Below, one piece after another: positions 1 to 8,015 of a stretch of DNA of 16,296 nucleotides. Under the pieces are notes generated by a model. The model was given only the letters and a program-made list of their open reading frames with translations. It was not told where the DNA came from and ran no database searches. Source of the stretch: Oceanospirillaceae bacterium UBA7410 (lineage in GTDB: Bacteria; Pseudomonadota; Gammaproteobacteria; Pseudomonadales; Balneatricaceae); contig DKMQ01000006.1 in assembly GCA_002470565.1 (NCBI GenBank), forward strand, positions 8,558-24,853. The letters are read 5' to 3'. Position 1 is the stretch's first letter. Each line of letters starts with the position of its first letter. Both the position numbers and the translations under genes were made by a program.

Positions 1-90
1 GTTTTAAAGATTGAGAAATTTCAGATTAAAGATTCAGAGGAGCATTTGAGTATGGAAAGAGCCAAGCAGTTACATCATGGCACCTGCTAA
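1..90 (+). CDS. Possible 3' end of an unidentified protein (partial)
   Basis: The first frame of the + strand is open from the window edge to a TAA at 88-90, giving 29 residues rich in charged amino acids and ending HHGTC. The other two forward frames stop within the first 15 bases. It could be the C-terminal tail of a gene that begins before the window and converges on the leftward AhpD-like gene, whose stop lies at 115. The piece is too short to recognise a family, and 29 open codons can occur by chance. No terminator hairpin with a T-run is visible between 90 and 115. Confidence 0.35.
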   Translation, partial: VLKIEKFQIKDSEEHLSMERAKQLHHGTC

Positions 91-114
91 TAATACCTGG
101 ATTCTAATCAGAGT

Positions 115-684
115 TTAAACATCCCTAGCCATGTTATAAAATTCTTTATTTGGCTGTATGGAGGCAAAGTTAACCAGACGATTACTGAGCCCAAAGAAGG
201 CAGTAATAGCAGCAATATCCCACGTATCATCTTCACTAAAACCGTGGCCTTTGAGCATCGTAAAGTCTTCGTCACTTGTGGCTTGAGCATTGTTAGATAT
301 TTTGAGCGCAAACGTTAGCATGGCTTTTTGCCGCGCCGAAATATCAGCTTTAAGGTGATTGATCGCCACTTGATCAGCCACCAAAGCATCCTTAGCTCGT
401 ATGCGCAAGACTGCCCCATGAGCTACCACACAGTACAAACAGCCGTTGTCACTAGATGTAGCCACAATGATCATTTCCCGCTCAGCTTGGGTTAGGCCGC
501 TATCCTTTATCATTAACGCATCATGGTAATCCATAAATGCACGTAATTCGTCTGGACGATGAGCCATTGCCAAAAAAATGTTGGGTACAAAACCTGCCTT
601 TTCTTGCACCGCTAACACCCTACTTTTAATGTCTGCTGGCAAACTATCTAAAGCGGCCACGGGATAACGACTAATATGGCTCAT
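115..684 (-). CDS. AhpD/carboxymuconolactone-decarboxylase-like peroxidase-related protein
   Basis: This 189-residue soluble protein belongs to the alkylhydroperoxidase AhpD-like fold, in the peroxidase-related subgroup. The active-site pattern is complete: E70, then C82-L-Y-C85 and H89, with the same spacing as the Glu-Cys-x-x-Cys-x-x-x-His relay of AhpD. The family reduces hydroperoxides with the two cysteines, but many members of this subgroup have no assigned substrate. The start at 684 is supported by an AGGA Shine-Dalgarno 8 bases upstream, which overlaps the stop region of acuI. Only 14 bases separate the two genes, so they are almost certainly co-transcribed. Function beyond a thiol-dependent redox role is inference. 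Confidence 0.85.
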   Translation of the reverse strand: MSHISRYPVAALDSLPADIKSRVLAVQEKAGFVPNIFLAMAHRPDELRAFMDYHDALMIKDSGLTQAEREMIIVATSSDNGCLYCVVAHGAVLRIRAKDALVADQVAINHLKADISARQKAMLTFALKISNNAQATSDEDFTMLKGHGFSEDDTWDIAAITAFFGLSNRLVNFASIQPNKEFYNMARDV

Positions 685-698
685 AGCTTGGTTCCTAA

Positions 699-1679
699 TT
701 AAGCATTTACATTAACTACAAAACGACCACGAGTTAGTCCATCTATTTGGTCTTGAGCCGTTTTCAAAGCTTGCTCTAAGGTGATTTCAGTCATAATAGC
801 TTCTAGATGAGCAAGGTCTAAATCTTGCGCTAAGCGGTTCCATGCTGCAATACGATCTGCCTTTGGACGATACACACTGTCAATACCAGCTAGGGTGACG
901 CCGCGTAAGATAAACGGCATTACTGTAGCTGGTAAATCAAACCCTTGGGCCAATCCACACGCAGCCACTGTGCCACCATACTTCATAGATGCGCAAATAT
1001 TAGCTAATGTATGACTACCCACAGCATCTATTGCACCTGCCCAACGCTCTCTTGCTAACGGCCTACCTTTTTCACTTAGCTCACTACGATCCATCACGGC
1101 AGTGGCACCTAAACTTAACAAATAATCTGTTTCTTGCGCACGGCCACTTGAAGCCACAACGTTATAACCTAATTTGGCTAACAGGCTTATTGCAACACTG
1201 CCCACACCACCAGCAGCCCCAGTGACTAGTATTTCCCCTTTATCTGGTGTTACGCCATGTTGCTCTAGGGCCATTACACATAACATCGCAGTGTAGCCGG
1301 CTGTGCCTATAGTCATGGCTTGTTTAGGAGTAAAGGCAGTAGGCAGCGGCACTAGCCAATCGCCCTTCACACGGGCCACTTGTGCCAATCCACCCCAATG
1401 CCCCTCACCTACACCAAACCCGTTAAGCACTACTTTATCGCCTACTTTAAAGTCGTTATGGTCACTTTTTTCTACCGTACCAGCAAGGTCTATTCCAGGC
1501 ACCATAGGAAAGCTACGCACTACTGGAGATGTTCCTGTAATCGCCAAACTATCTTTGTAATTTAGGGTGGAATAATCCACTTTCACCAATACATCACCTT
1601 CAGGTAATTGTGATTCTTCAATCTGACTTAATTTGGCGGTGTAACCTGTGTCGTCCTTGTTAATTAGCAGTGCTTTCAT
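699..1679 (-). CDS. acuI: Acrylyl-CoA reductase (NADPH), YhdH/AcuI family
   Basis: This 326-residue zinc-independent medium-chain dehydrogenase/reductase has the AcuI/YhdH layout. The N-terminal catalytic domain carries [13 protein letters not shown] at 37-49, PGIDLAGTV at 61-69 and GVGEGHWGG at 89-97. The Rossmann domain has TGAAGGVGS at 153-161 followed by SSGR at 177-180, which suits NADPH. AcuI reduces toxic acryloyl-CoA to propionyl-CoA in the cytoplasm. In marine bacteria this follows DMSP cleavage or 3-hydroxypropionate use, but homologues occur in non-DMSP users, so the substrate source here is open. It is the first gene of a two-gene leftward unit with the AhpD-like gene and diverges from the hpbD-like gene. 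Its Shine-Dalgarno is weak (GAG). A TATTAT -10 candidate at 1719-1724 on the minus strand overlaps the palindrome at 1720-1749. Confidence 0.9.
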   Translation of the reverse strand: MKALLINKDDTGYTAKLSQIEESQLPEGDVLVKVDYSTLNYKDSLAITGTSPVVRSFPMVPGIDLAGTVEKSDHNDFKVGDKVVLNGFGVGEGHWGGLAQVARVKGDWLVPLPTAFTPKQAMTIGTAGYTAMLCVMALEQHGVTPDKGEILVTGAAGGVGSVAISLLAKLGYNVVASSGRAQETDYLLSLGATAVMDRSELSEKGRPLARERWAGAIDAVGSHTLANICASMKYGGTVAACGLAQGFDLPATVMPFILRGVTLAGIDSVYRPKADRIAAWNRLAQDLDLAHLEAIMTEITLEQALKTAQDQIDGLTRGRFVVNVNA

Positions 1680-1719
1680 TAGAAAAATCTCAATGTTAAT
1701 GTTGGTAGATTAGGCTACA

Positions 1720-1749
1720 TAATACCTTTAAATGGACATAAAAGTATTA
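1720..1749. promoter_or_regulatory. Imperfect palindrome in the acuI/hpbD divergent promoter (operator candidate)
   Basis: TAATAC at 1720-1725 pairs with GTATTA at 1744-1749. After one mismatch, TTTA at 1727-1730 pairs with TAAA at 1739-1742, leaving an 8-base centre. A dyad of this size in a 190-base divergent region suits a dimeric repressor site. It covers a TATTAT sequence (minus strand, 1719-1724) that could be the -10 element of acuI. No matching regulator gene lies in the window. The remainder of 1680-1869 holds no convincing -35/-10 pair for the rightward gene. Confidence 0.45.
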
Positions 1750-1869
1750 GTCTTTGGTAATCATTTTTGTTGCGACAGGCTCTCATATTGGAGGCTTATT
1801 AACGTCATTGCCCTCTTTTGAACAAAGTGATAGTTTTAGAGCCATATTAATAAATATAAGAAATCACCT

Positions 1870-2973
1870 ATGAAAATCTCAGAAATCCACATCTACCAAA
1901 AAGACCAACGTATCGTTGATGGGCCATATATTATGTCCACTATGACCTTAACCTCAATTGATGCCACTATTATAAAAGTGGTGGCTGATAATGGCTTAGT
2001 GGGCTGGGGGGAAGTGTCTCCCTTGGGTCCCGCTTACCAACCCCAACATGCACTTGGCGCTAGAGCTGCGTTGTGCCATCTTGCTCCTGATTTAATCGGT
2101 AGCTCTTGCTTACACCCTCTATTATTGCAAAGGCGCATGAACGATCTACTCAATGGTCACAACTACGCCAAGGCCGCCATAGATTTTGCAATTATGGATT
2201 TGATGGGCAAATATTACAAAGTACGCGTGTGTGATTTATTGGGCGGCCCAGTGCGAGAGCGCCTGCCTGCTTATTTTGCTATCAGCAAGGGCTCCCCTGA
2301 TGACACTGCACGTAAGGCCAAAGATAAGCTAGCTCAAGGTTACAAGCGACTTCAAATTAAATCCGGTGGCCGAGATGTGGCTGAAGACATTGAAGCCATC
2401 CGCAAGGTTTGGGAAGCTGTAGGTAACAAAGCCAACCTAGTGGTTGATGCAAACCGTGGTATGACCGGCAGCCAAGCCATGCAATTAAGCTTAGCCTGCA
2501 AAGATATTCCTTTCTTGTTTGAACAGCCTTGTAATACGATGGAAGAAGTGAGCAATATTCGCCCCCAAATAGCTCATCCTATTGCTCTTGATGAAAATAT
2601 TGAAGGCATTAACGACGTTCTTAGAGCTATTTCTATGAATGCATGCGATGGCTTCGGCTTAAAGCTCACGCGAGTAGGTGGCCTCAACGCCATGGCTACC
2701 ATACGAGACATATGTGAAGCCCGCGGCCTGCCACATACTTGTGAAGACAGCTGGGGTGGAGACATTGTCTCTGCGGCTATTTTACATATGGGAGCTACTG
2801 TAAAGCCTGCCATGCTAGAGGGTGTGTGGACCGCTGGCAACTACATAGAAGAGAGTTATGACCCAGCAAACACTGTTGCTTGCACAGACGGTTTTTTCGA
2901 TTTACCTACTGGTTTCGGCTTAGGCATAACACCCCAAGAGGATCGCATTGGCCATCTAGTACATTCTTTTTAA
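1870..2973 (+). CDS. hpbD: HpbD-like epimerase (4-hydroxyproline/proline betaine 2-epimerase), enolase superfamily
   Basis: This 367-residue protein is of the muconate-lactonizing type in the enolase superfamily, with an N-terminal capping domain (about 1-125) and a (beta/alpha)7-beta barrel. Both acid/base lysines are present: K164 (in LQIKSGG) and K265 (in GLKLTRVGG). The magnesium ligands are D193 (VVDAN), E218 (LFEQP) and D241 (ALDEN). Two opposed lysines mean 1,1-proton transfer, that is racemase or epimerase chemistry. By recollection it matches Pelagibaca HpbD closely along its length, including Y56 and W320, which I recall as cation-pi contacts to the quaternary ammonium. HpbD interconverts trans-4-hydroxy-L-proline betaine and its cis-D epimer, the first step of catabolism. 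The related cis-3-hydroxyproline dehydratase is the main alternative. It stands alone on its strand, divergent from acuI, with only a poor AAGAAA ribosome-binding site. Confidence 0.82.
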   Translation: MKISEIHIYQKDQRIVDGPYIMSTMTLTSIDATIIKVVADNGLVGWGEVSPLGPAYQPQHALGARAALCHLAPDLIGSSCLHPLLLQRRMNDLLNGHNYAKAAIDFAIMDLMGKYYKVRVCDLLGGPVRERLPAYFAISKGSPDDTARKAKDKLAQGYKRLQIKSGGRDVAEDIEAIRKVWEAVGNKANLVVDANRGMTGSQAMQLSLACKDIPFLFEQPCNTMEEVSNIRPQIAHPIALDENIEGINDVLRAISMNACDGFGLKLTRVGGLNAMATIRDICEARGLPHTCEDSWGGDIVSAAILHMGATVKPAMLEGVWTAGNYIEESYDPANTVACTDGFFDLPTGFGLGITPQEDRIGHLVHSF

Positions 2974-2989
2974 ATATGGCTGGTAAGCT

Positions 2990-3388
2990 TCACCCAAACA
3001 ACACGTTGCCAAGCATACGCCCAGGCATCAAGGTGAAGCCACCAGCGACTATGAGCCCACCAATGTAAAGCCCTATCATAGACCACTTATGCCTTTTCAC
3101 ATTGCCGTTTTTAATGGCCCAGTAAGCGCTAGGCACACAATAAAGTACCAGCACACTAAGTAGATGAATAAAGCCAAAATGGTTAAATAATCTTGGACCA
3201 ACTTGGGCTGACATCAATAAAGTGACCATGGCTGTAAACAGCATTAATACCATATAGATGCGGCCTATAAGCTTATGTACTTCAGTGCCTTTTTTAGTGA
3301 CCATCATAAAAGTAGCCATTAGAAATGCTGGCGCCATGGTACCTAAATGCATAAATGATAAGGTTTCATACCACAGATCTAGATTCAT
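2990..3388 (-). CDS. DUF2306-family four-helix membrane protein
   Basis: This 132-residue integral membrane protein has four predicted helices (about 10-30, 42-62, 72-91 and 104-123). Conserved-looking features are H13 and H38 in VHKLIGRIYM, H75 in FIHLLSV, and the basic loop VKRHKW. This pattern of histidines at membrane edges and the HxxxGR motif is characteristic of DUF2306, whose function is unknown. Histidine placement could suggest haem or metal binding, which is speculation. The start is backed by AAGG 8 bases upstream. It follows the MFS gene by 37 bases, where a small 5-bp hairpin (GTGCT/AGCAC, 3402-3416) sits just before the ribosome-binding site. The gene converges on hpbD with 16 bases between the two stops. 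Confidence 0.75.
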   Translation of the reverse strand: MNLDLWYETLSFMHLGTMAPAFLMATFMMVTKKGTEVHKLIGRIYMVLMLFTAMVTLLMSAQVGPRLFNHFGFIHLLSVLVLYCVPSAYWAIKNGNVKRHKWSMIGLYIGGLIVAGGFTLMPGRMLGNVLFG

Positions 3389-3425
3389 AATACAGCCTTA
3401 GGTGCTAATGAAGCACTGTTTGTGG

Positions 3426-4580
3426 TTAAATTAAATGAGCATAGCGCCTAAGCACAATGCCTGCAAAAAGAGATATTAAAGCCATCACCCAAAATACCTG
3501 ACCACTAATATGTTCGTACAAACTGCCAGCGATGGTCATGCTAATGCCCATGAAAGCTCCTAGCGCTAGAGAGTCATATAGTGTTTGAGCGGAAGCTGTA
3601 AGCTGATCTGGCACTTTTTGGGTAATGTATTGGTTGATCGCCAAGTGGGTGGCTGCAAAAGTGAACGCATGTAAAAGTTGCACGATAAACAGCACGGCAA
3701 CGTCGGTGGAGAGCCCCAATGTAACCCAACGCACCACTGCTGCTGCCACTGCCATCCACAACAGACCTTTAACACCCACCCTAATTAGCAACCACATGCC
3801 TACGGCAAACAACACCACCTCTGCAGCTACACCTTGGGCCCACAATAGCCCTATGACTGATTCACTGATACCAGCCTTAATCCAATGTAAGGTGCCAATG
3901 GTATAAAGTGCTCCATGACTAGCTTGCAACAAAGAGCCAGCAGCTACAATGACAACAAAACCAGGCAACTTAAACAACTCTATAAAGGCTAATTTACGGT
4001 TTGTTTTAGCTTGTGGACGAATATCTGGTAGGGATAGCGAAAATACAATCACAATTGCAGCTAACACTAATAAAAGCTGAGGGTAGGCCTCTATAGTAAA
4101 TGCAGTAATGTACAGCCCGCTAAGGGTAGAAGAGATAATAAAGGCCACAGATCCCCACAAGCGCGCCTTGCTATAATTGAGCTTGCCCAAACGAGTAGCG
4201 GCAATTGCTAGCCCATCTACCATAGGAATATGACTAGTTTGCAATGCACCCACTACAAACCAAGTCAAAAGCATGGGCCAGAAGGTTTCAAATTGTAAAA
4301 ACACACTAAAGCCCAAAAATGCCAACACCGATAAAGCTATGATCCAGCGTTTTTTATGGCCAGTGGCATCTGCTAATACTCCCACACCTAGGCCAAAAAA
4401 CACCTTGCTCACAAATGCAGAACTAAGAATAAGCGCAGCTTCCTCAGCATCCAGTCCACGGCTTACCATCCAATAAGGCATAAACGGTAATACCAAACCA
4501 AAGCAAGTAAAATAAGCGAAAAAGAAACCAGAAAATACAAGTTGTCCACCAGCCTTAGTTAATTTTGTACTAGAGGGCAT
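3426..4580 (-). CDS. MFS transporter, HcaT / nucleoside:H+ symporter-like (MFS_1_like)
   Basis: This 384-residue, 12-helix major facilitator protein lies in the inner membrane. The first helix contains FGLVLPFMPYW (27-37), the loop after helix 2 carries VGVLADATGHKKRW (MFS motif A-like, about 66-79), and KARLWGSVAF falls at 138-147. These are hallmarks of the LacY-related MFS_1_like branch that includes E. coli HcaT, a presumed 3-phenylpropionate permease. The frame extends upstream to a GTG at 4601. I prefer the ATG at 4580 because AAGGA lies 7 bases before it, inside the longer reading frame. The substrate cannot be read from sequence; small carboxylates are typical of the branch. It heads a two-gene unit with the DUF2306 gene and diverges from the other MFS gene. 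Confidence 0.86.
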   Translation of the reverse strand: MPSSTKLTKAGGQLVFSGFFFAYFTCFGLVLPFMPYWMVSRGLDAEEAALILSSAFVSKVFFGLGVGVLADATGHKKRWIIALSVLAFLGFSVFLQFETFWPMLLTWFVVGALQTSHIPMVDGLAIAATRLGKLNYSKARLWGSVAFIISSTLSGLYITAFTIEAYPQLLLVLAAIVIVFSLSLPDIRPQAKTNRKLAFIELFKLPGFVVIVAAGSLLQASHGALYTIGTLHWIKAGISESVIGLLWAQGVAAEVVLFAVGMWLLIRVGVKGLLWMAVAAAVVRWVTLGLSTDVAVLFIVQLLHAFTFAATHLAINQYITQKVPDQLTASAQTLYDSLALGAFMGISMTIAGSLYEHISGQVFWVMALISLFAGIVLRRYAHLI

Positions 4581-4683
4581 TAATTGATCCTTTTTATGCA
4601 CTATTGTTTGGTAAATCGTAAAAAGTAAGTGTAGCCGATGAAGGCAAATAAATCCTGTTAGCTTAATGTCTAGATTGTAATGT

Positions 4684-4708
4684 GGGCAATGCCTGCCATA
4701 CTGTGCCC
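4684..4708. promoter_or_regulatory. Short inverted repeat between two divergent MFS genes
   Basis: GGGCA at 4684-4688 is mirrored by TGCCC at 4704-4708, with an overlapping smaller dyad GGCA/TGCC at 4685-4697. It lies 29 bases before the rightward MFS start in a 157-base divergent gap. It could be an operator, but the arms are only five bases and may be chance. No clear sigma-70 promoter is visible for either gene. Confidence 0.22.
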
Positions 4709-4737
4709 TTCGCTATTTACTTGCGCACTAAAACCCT

Positions 4738-5922
4738 ATGCAAAGCCCTGCTTTTTACTCATTTACACAAGATATCCAACGACTTAAAGTGTTATGTGCA
4801 GGCATTGCCAGCCTTATATTAATGGTGGGTATTGCACGCTTTGCCTACACCCCGATGCTGCCTTTAATGCAGCAGCACGCAGGCTTAGGCATTGCTCAAG
4901 GCGGATGGCTAGCGGCCTTCAACTACGCTGGCTACTTTTGCGGTGCTTTAATTGCCGCAAACATTAGCGATCTACAAAAAAAGGACCGCCTATATAGGCT
5001 AGGGCTGCTCATGGCGTTAGCCACGACCTTGGGCCTAGCGCTGACTCAAAATTTTTGGATATGGGGCGCTTTGCGGTTTTTTTCAGGCCTAAGTAGCGCC
5101 GCTGGATTACTTTTAGGATCGGGTTTAGTGATGCACTGGTTATTACGTCATCAATCACGCTCTGAGCTGGGCATTCATTTCATTGGTATGGGTGCGGGCA
5201 TCTTTTTAACAGCACTATTTGTATACCTAATCGCAGAGCAAATAAGCTGGCAACAGCACTGGTATTGGTTCACAGCATTTGGGGCATTGTTAGCTATACC
5301 CGCATGGTTTTGGCTGCCCAGACCTAATCTAAGCGGCTATACAGTGGGGGGAGATAAGATGATGGATCAGCCTCCATCCAAGCAATTTCTCCAAAGCTTT
5401 ATGCTGGCCTACTTTTGCGCGGGTGTGGGCTATGCCGTTATCATTACCTTCATTGTTGCCCATGTAAACCAAATAGCTGGCGACAGTGCTTATGGCGCCT
5501 TAACCTTTATGATCATTGGCCTTGCTGCTGCTCCTGCGTGTATTATTTGGGATCTTGTGGCCCGTAGGGTGGGTAATTTAAACGCGCTATTATTAGCCTA
5601 CATTTTACAATTTACCGGCATGCTCATCCCTATATTAAGCCCAGGTTTAATATGGACCTTTGTGGGGGCTGCTTTATTTGGTGGCACCTTTATTGGCATT
5701 GTAAGCTTGGTGCTCACTATGGCAGGGCGCTACTTTCCTACCCGCCCAGCAAAAATGATGGGGAAGATGACCTTGTCATATGGCGTAGCTCAAGTAGCTG
5801 CTCCTGCTGCTGCTGGTGTGCTTTCACAGTGGTCTGGCAACTACCACTTAAGCATTATCATTTCTAGCGGTATCATGCTTTTGGGTTGCTGGTTGATCTA
5901 TAGCTTGCGTAAGCATGAGTAA
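4738..5922 (+). CDS. YbfB/YjiJ-family MFS transporter
   Basis: This 394-residue inner-membrane protein has about 12 hydrophobic helices. The motif GIARFAYTPMLPLM near residues 31-44 is the signature of the YbfB/YjiJ branch (MFS_4). GGWLAAFNYAGYFCGA and the GLVMHWLLRH stretch after helix 4 also fit. A central cytoplasmic loop (about 197-218) holds GGDKMMDQPPSK. Substrates of the family are mostly unknown; several members sit beside catabolic genes or act as drug or metabolite exporters. A stop (TAA, 4729-4731) lies just upstream in frame, so 4738 is the earliest ATG. It has no recognisable Shine-Dalgarno, so translation may be weak or nearly leaderless. It ends 36 bases before the convergent dctM stop, where AGGTT/AACCT (5940-5955) forms a weak hairpin without a T-run. 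Confidence 0.86.
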   Translation: MQSPAFYSFTQDIQRLKVLCAGIASLILMVGIARFAYTPMLPLMQQHAGLGIAQGGWLAAFNYAGYFCGALIAANISDLQKKDRLYRLGLLMALATTLGLALTQNFWIWGALRFFSGLSSAAGLLLGSGLVMHWLLRHQSRSELGIHFIGMGAGIFLTALFVYLIAEQISWQQHWYWFTAFGALLAIPAWFWLPRPNLSGYTVGGDKMMDQPPSKQFLQSFMLAYFCAGVGYAVIITFIVAHVNQIAGDSAYGALTFMIIGLAAAPACIIWDLVARRVGNLNALLLAYILQFTGMLIPILSPGLIWTFVGAALFGGTFIGIVSLVLTMAGRYFPTRPAKMMGKMTLSYGVAQVAAPAAAGVLSQWSGNYHLSIIISSGIMLLGCWLIYSLRKHE

Positions 5923-5958
5923 ACCAGCCCACCGATAATAGGTTTTGATTAACCTGAA

Positions 5959-7362
5959 CTATCCTCCAGCCAATCGTGGCAACCACAACACTATCGCTGG
6001 AAAGGAGACCAACAAAGCAATAGTAAATGCATCAGCAATAAAAAATGGCGTGACTCCCTTAAATACATCCTGTACTGACAAATCATCGCGCACTCCAGCT
6101 ACCACAAAGCAGTTGAGCCCTATGGGCGGTGTAATTAAACAAAATTCAGCCATTTTAACCACCAGTATGCCAAACCATATGGCACACATTGGTCCAGACA
6201 TTCCAAACACGCTGTCCGCAGCACTTACATACTCACCACCGTTAAGGGCCATCACAGCCGGATAAACTACCGGCAAAGTAAGCAATAACATGCCAATAGC
6301 ATCCATAAACATACCCAGCACAGCATAGGCCAATAGAATAAATATTAAGATCAAGATAGGGCTTTGATCAAGGGAAACGATCCAATCTGAAAACGCTGAG
6401 GGTAAGCCTGCAAAACCCAAGAAGCGTACAAAAATTAACACCCCCCAAATAATGGTAAAGATCATTACCGCAAGTTTGGCCGACTCTAACAACGCTTCTT
6501 TTAAAGCGGGCCAGCGCATGCCATTAAACATAGCAATGCAGAACACCACAAAAGCACCCAGTGCGCCACCTTCAGTAGGTGTGCCAATGGCATCACCAAA
6601 AGGGTTATACACAAATAAAATGATGATCGCCACCACCGCCACTATAGGCAGTGCAGGTGGTAAAGACTTAAAGCGTTCACCCCAAGTATAGCCTGAAACA
6701 GAAGGCCCAAAGCCAGGTTTGAGCACTGCTATACCTACTATTAAACCTGCATAAATGAGTGCTGAAAAAGCACCAGGCACAAAGCCTGCCAGCAATAACT
6801 TACCCACGTCTTGCTCTACAATAATGGCATAAACCACAAGAATAGCAGACGGAGGAATCAACGAAGCCAAAGTGCCACCAGCAGCGACTACGCCAGCTGC
6901 AAAACGCTTGTCGTAGCCCACCTTGAGCATTTCTGGAATAGCAATACGTGCAAATACAGCAGAAGTTGCCACAGAAGCACCCGAAACAGCAGCAAAACCT
7001 GCGGTAGAAAACACGGTAGCTACGGCCATGCCACCTGGCAGCCAGCCCACCCAACGTTTTGCAGCTTCAAACAACGCCTTGGTTAAGCCTGCATGGTAAG
7101 CCAAATATCCAATCAATATAAACGTGGGTATTAACGATAGTGCTTGCGCTGATATCTTAGAATGGGGGACCTGCCCTGCCGTTTTGGTAGCCACGCCAAC
7201 TGCCCACCAAAAGGCCTCTGGGTCAAAGCCTTTTTTAGCCCAAAAAATCCATACTAGCCCGACCAAGCCTGATAATGCGGCAGCAAAAGCCACCCGCATT
7301 CCAATGACCACCATGACTAGCATGCATAAGGAAACAACAATGCCTATTTCAATACTACTCAT
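5959..7362 (-). CDS. dctM: TRAP transporter large permease subunit, DctM family
   Basis: This 467-residue inner-membrane subunit carries out Na+-coupled uptake in a tripartite ATP-independent periplasmic transporter. It is built almost wholly of hydrophobic helices, about 11-13. Characteristic stretches are WLPGGMAVATVFSTAGFAAV (107-126) running into SGASVAT (127-133), and GGTLASLIPPSAILVVYA (162-179). The small-residue-rich hairpins resemble the re-entrant loops of the IT superfamily. Its ATG overlaps the dctQ stop as ATGA (7359-7362), so the two permease subunits are translationally coupled. It is the last gene of a leftward dctP-dctQ-dctM operon. Length is normal for the family and no key segment is missing. 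Confidence 0.95.
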   Translation of the reverse strand: MSSIEIGIVVSLCMLVMVVIGMRVAFAAALSGLVGLVWIFWAKKGFDPEAFWWAVGVATKTAGQVPHSKISAQALSLIPTFILIGYLAYHAGLTKALFEAAKRWVGWLPGGMAVATVFSTAGFAAVSGASVATSAVFARIAIPEMLKVGYDKRFAAGVVAAGGTLASLIPPSAILVVYAIIVEQDVGKLLLAGFVPGAFSALIYAGLIVGIAVLKPGFGPSVSGYTWGERFKSLPPALPIVAVVAIIILFVYNPFGDAIGTPTEGGALGAFVVFCIAMFNGMRWPALKEALLESAKLAVMIFTIIWGVLIFVRFLGFAGLPSAFSDWIVSLDQSPILILIFILLAYAVLGMFMDAIGMLLLTLPVVYPAVMALNGGEYVSAADSVFGMSGPMCAIWFGILVVKMAEFCLITPPIGLNCFVVAGVRDDLSVQDVFKGVTPFFIADAFTIALLVSFPAIVLWLPRLAGG

Positions 7363-8003
7363 GTGCTCTTAATCTCTTCATTAGAGGTTATATGTTGTGC
7401 TTCTGCAGCCGCTTGTGTTGCTGCATCCAATACCAAAGGCACGGCTACTGGCACAACTGCGTTAGTTACAAACGCAACACCAAAGCCCCATAGTTGAATT
7501 AATAAACGCAGTGCTAATACTGAAAAAGCTAATGGCACCATTAGCTTTGCAGGCCATAGTGGCAGAGAAATGTCCATGGAACTATCCCTACTCCACCAAG
7601 GCGAAGCAAAATCAAAACTACGAGAAAAGTGCGACCATGAGCCCCAAATGAGTAGTAGCATCAAGCCTAAAACAAGCAAACTTGTGAGCCATTCAAACAG
7701 CCACAACGCTCTACCACTTAGCCTGGCCACTAGCATGTCCATACGGATATGACCGCCATTTCGCTGAGTATAAGCTATCCCCATAAACGCGATTAGAGGC
7801 ATGGCTTGTTCTATCCAGTCTACATAACCGGGTAAAGGCATATTGAAAAAATGCCGTCCAGCAACTGACACTACAGCCAGTAGCATGAGGCTAAATATAG
7901 CCAAGCCACTCACTAGCGCCAAGGTTGATTCTAGTTGATATAATTTTTTATCTATCCGGCTTAAGAATGATCCATCTTCATGCACTTGACCTAAACCTGC
8001 CAT
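7359..8003 (-). CDS. dctQ: TRAP transporter small permease subunit, DctQ family
   Basis: This 214-residue four-helix membrane subunit of the TRAP transporter has helices at about 28-48, 64-79, 101-121 and 151-173. VAGRHFFN (47-54) and VDWIEQAMPL (61-70) are the usual family motif, an arginine after helix 1 followed by a W-x-E segment. HIRMDML (85-91) is also typical. The protein is somewhat longer than most DctQ subunits because of an N-terminal extension of about 20 residues and a charged C-terminal tail (about 185-214). A strong GGAGG ribosome-binding site lies 5 bases before the ATG at 8003. Immediately upstream is an 8-bp hairpin (8016-8048) in the gap after dctP. Confidence 0.92.
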   Translation of the reverse strand: MAGLGQVHEDGSFLSRIDKKLYQLESTLALVSGLAIFSLMLLAVVSVAGRHFFNMPLPGYVDWIEQAMPLIAFMGIAYTQRNGGHIRMDMLVARLSGRALWLFEWLTSLLVLGLMLLLIWGSWSHFSRSFDFASPWWSRDSSMDISLPLWPAKLMVPLAFSVLALRLLIQLWGFGVAFVTNAVVPVAVPLVLDAATQAAAEAQHITSNEEIKST

Positions 8004-8015
8004 ATAACCTCCATA

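Noticed and set aside
2987..3039. GCTTCACC ... GGTGAAGC inverted repeat near the hpbD stop, as a terminator
   Set aside because: The loop is 37 bases, there is no T-run on either strand, and the right arm lies inside the DUF2306 coding region.
2880..3068. Forward open frame of 62 codons spanning the end of hpbD and the DUF2306 gene
   Set aside because: It overlaps two well-supported genes in other frames and has no family resemblance or ribosome-binding site.
3566..3775. Overlapping frames inside the HcaT-like gene and similar shadow frames throughout the window
   Set aside because: They lie wholly inside strong genes, have low-complexity or Cys/Trp-rich translations and no ribosome-binding sites.
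4581..4601. GTG start at 4601 for the HcaT-like MFS gene
   Set aside because: A good AAGGA site lies inside this extension at the right distance from the ATG at 4580.
5940..5955. AGGTT/AACCT hairpin as a bidirectional terminator between the YbfB-like gene and dctM
   Set aside because: The stem has only five base pairs and no T-run on either side.
5945..6265. 106-codon forward frame over the 3' part of dctM
   Set aside because: It is antisense to a clear permease gene, and its Thr/Asn/Pro-rich translation is typical of antisense to hydrophobic coding.
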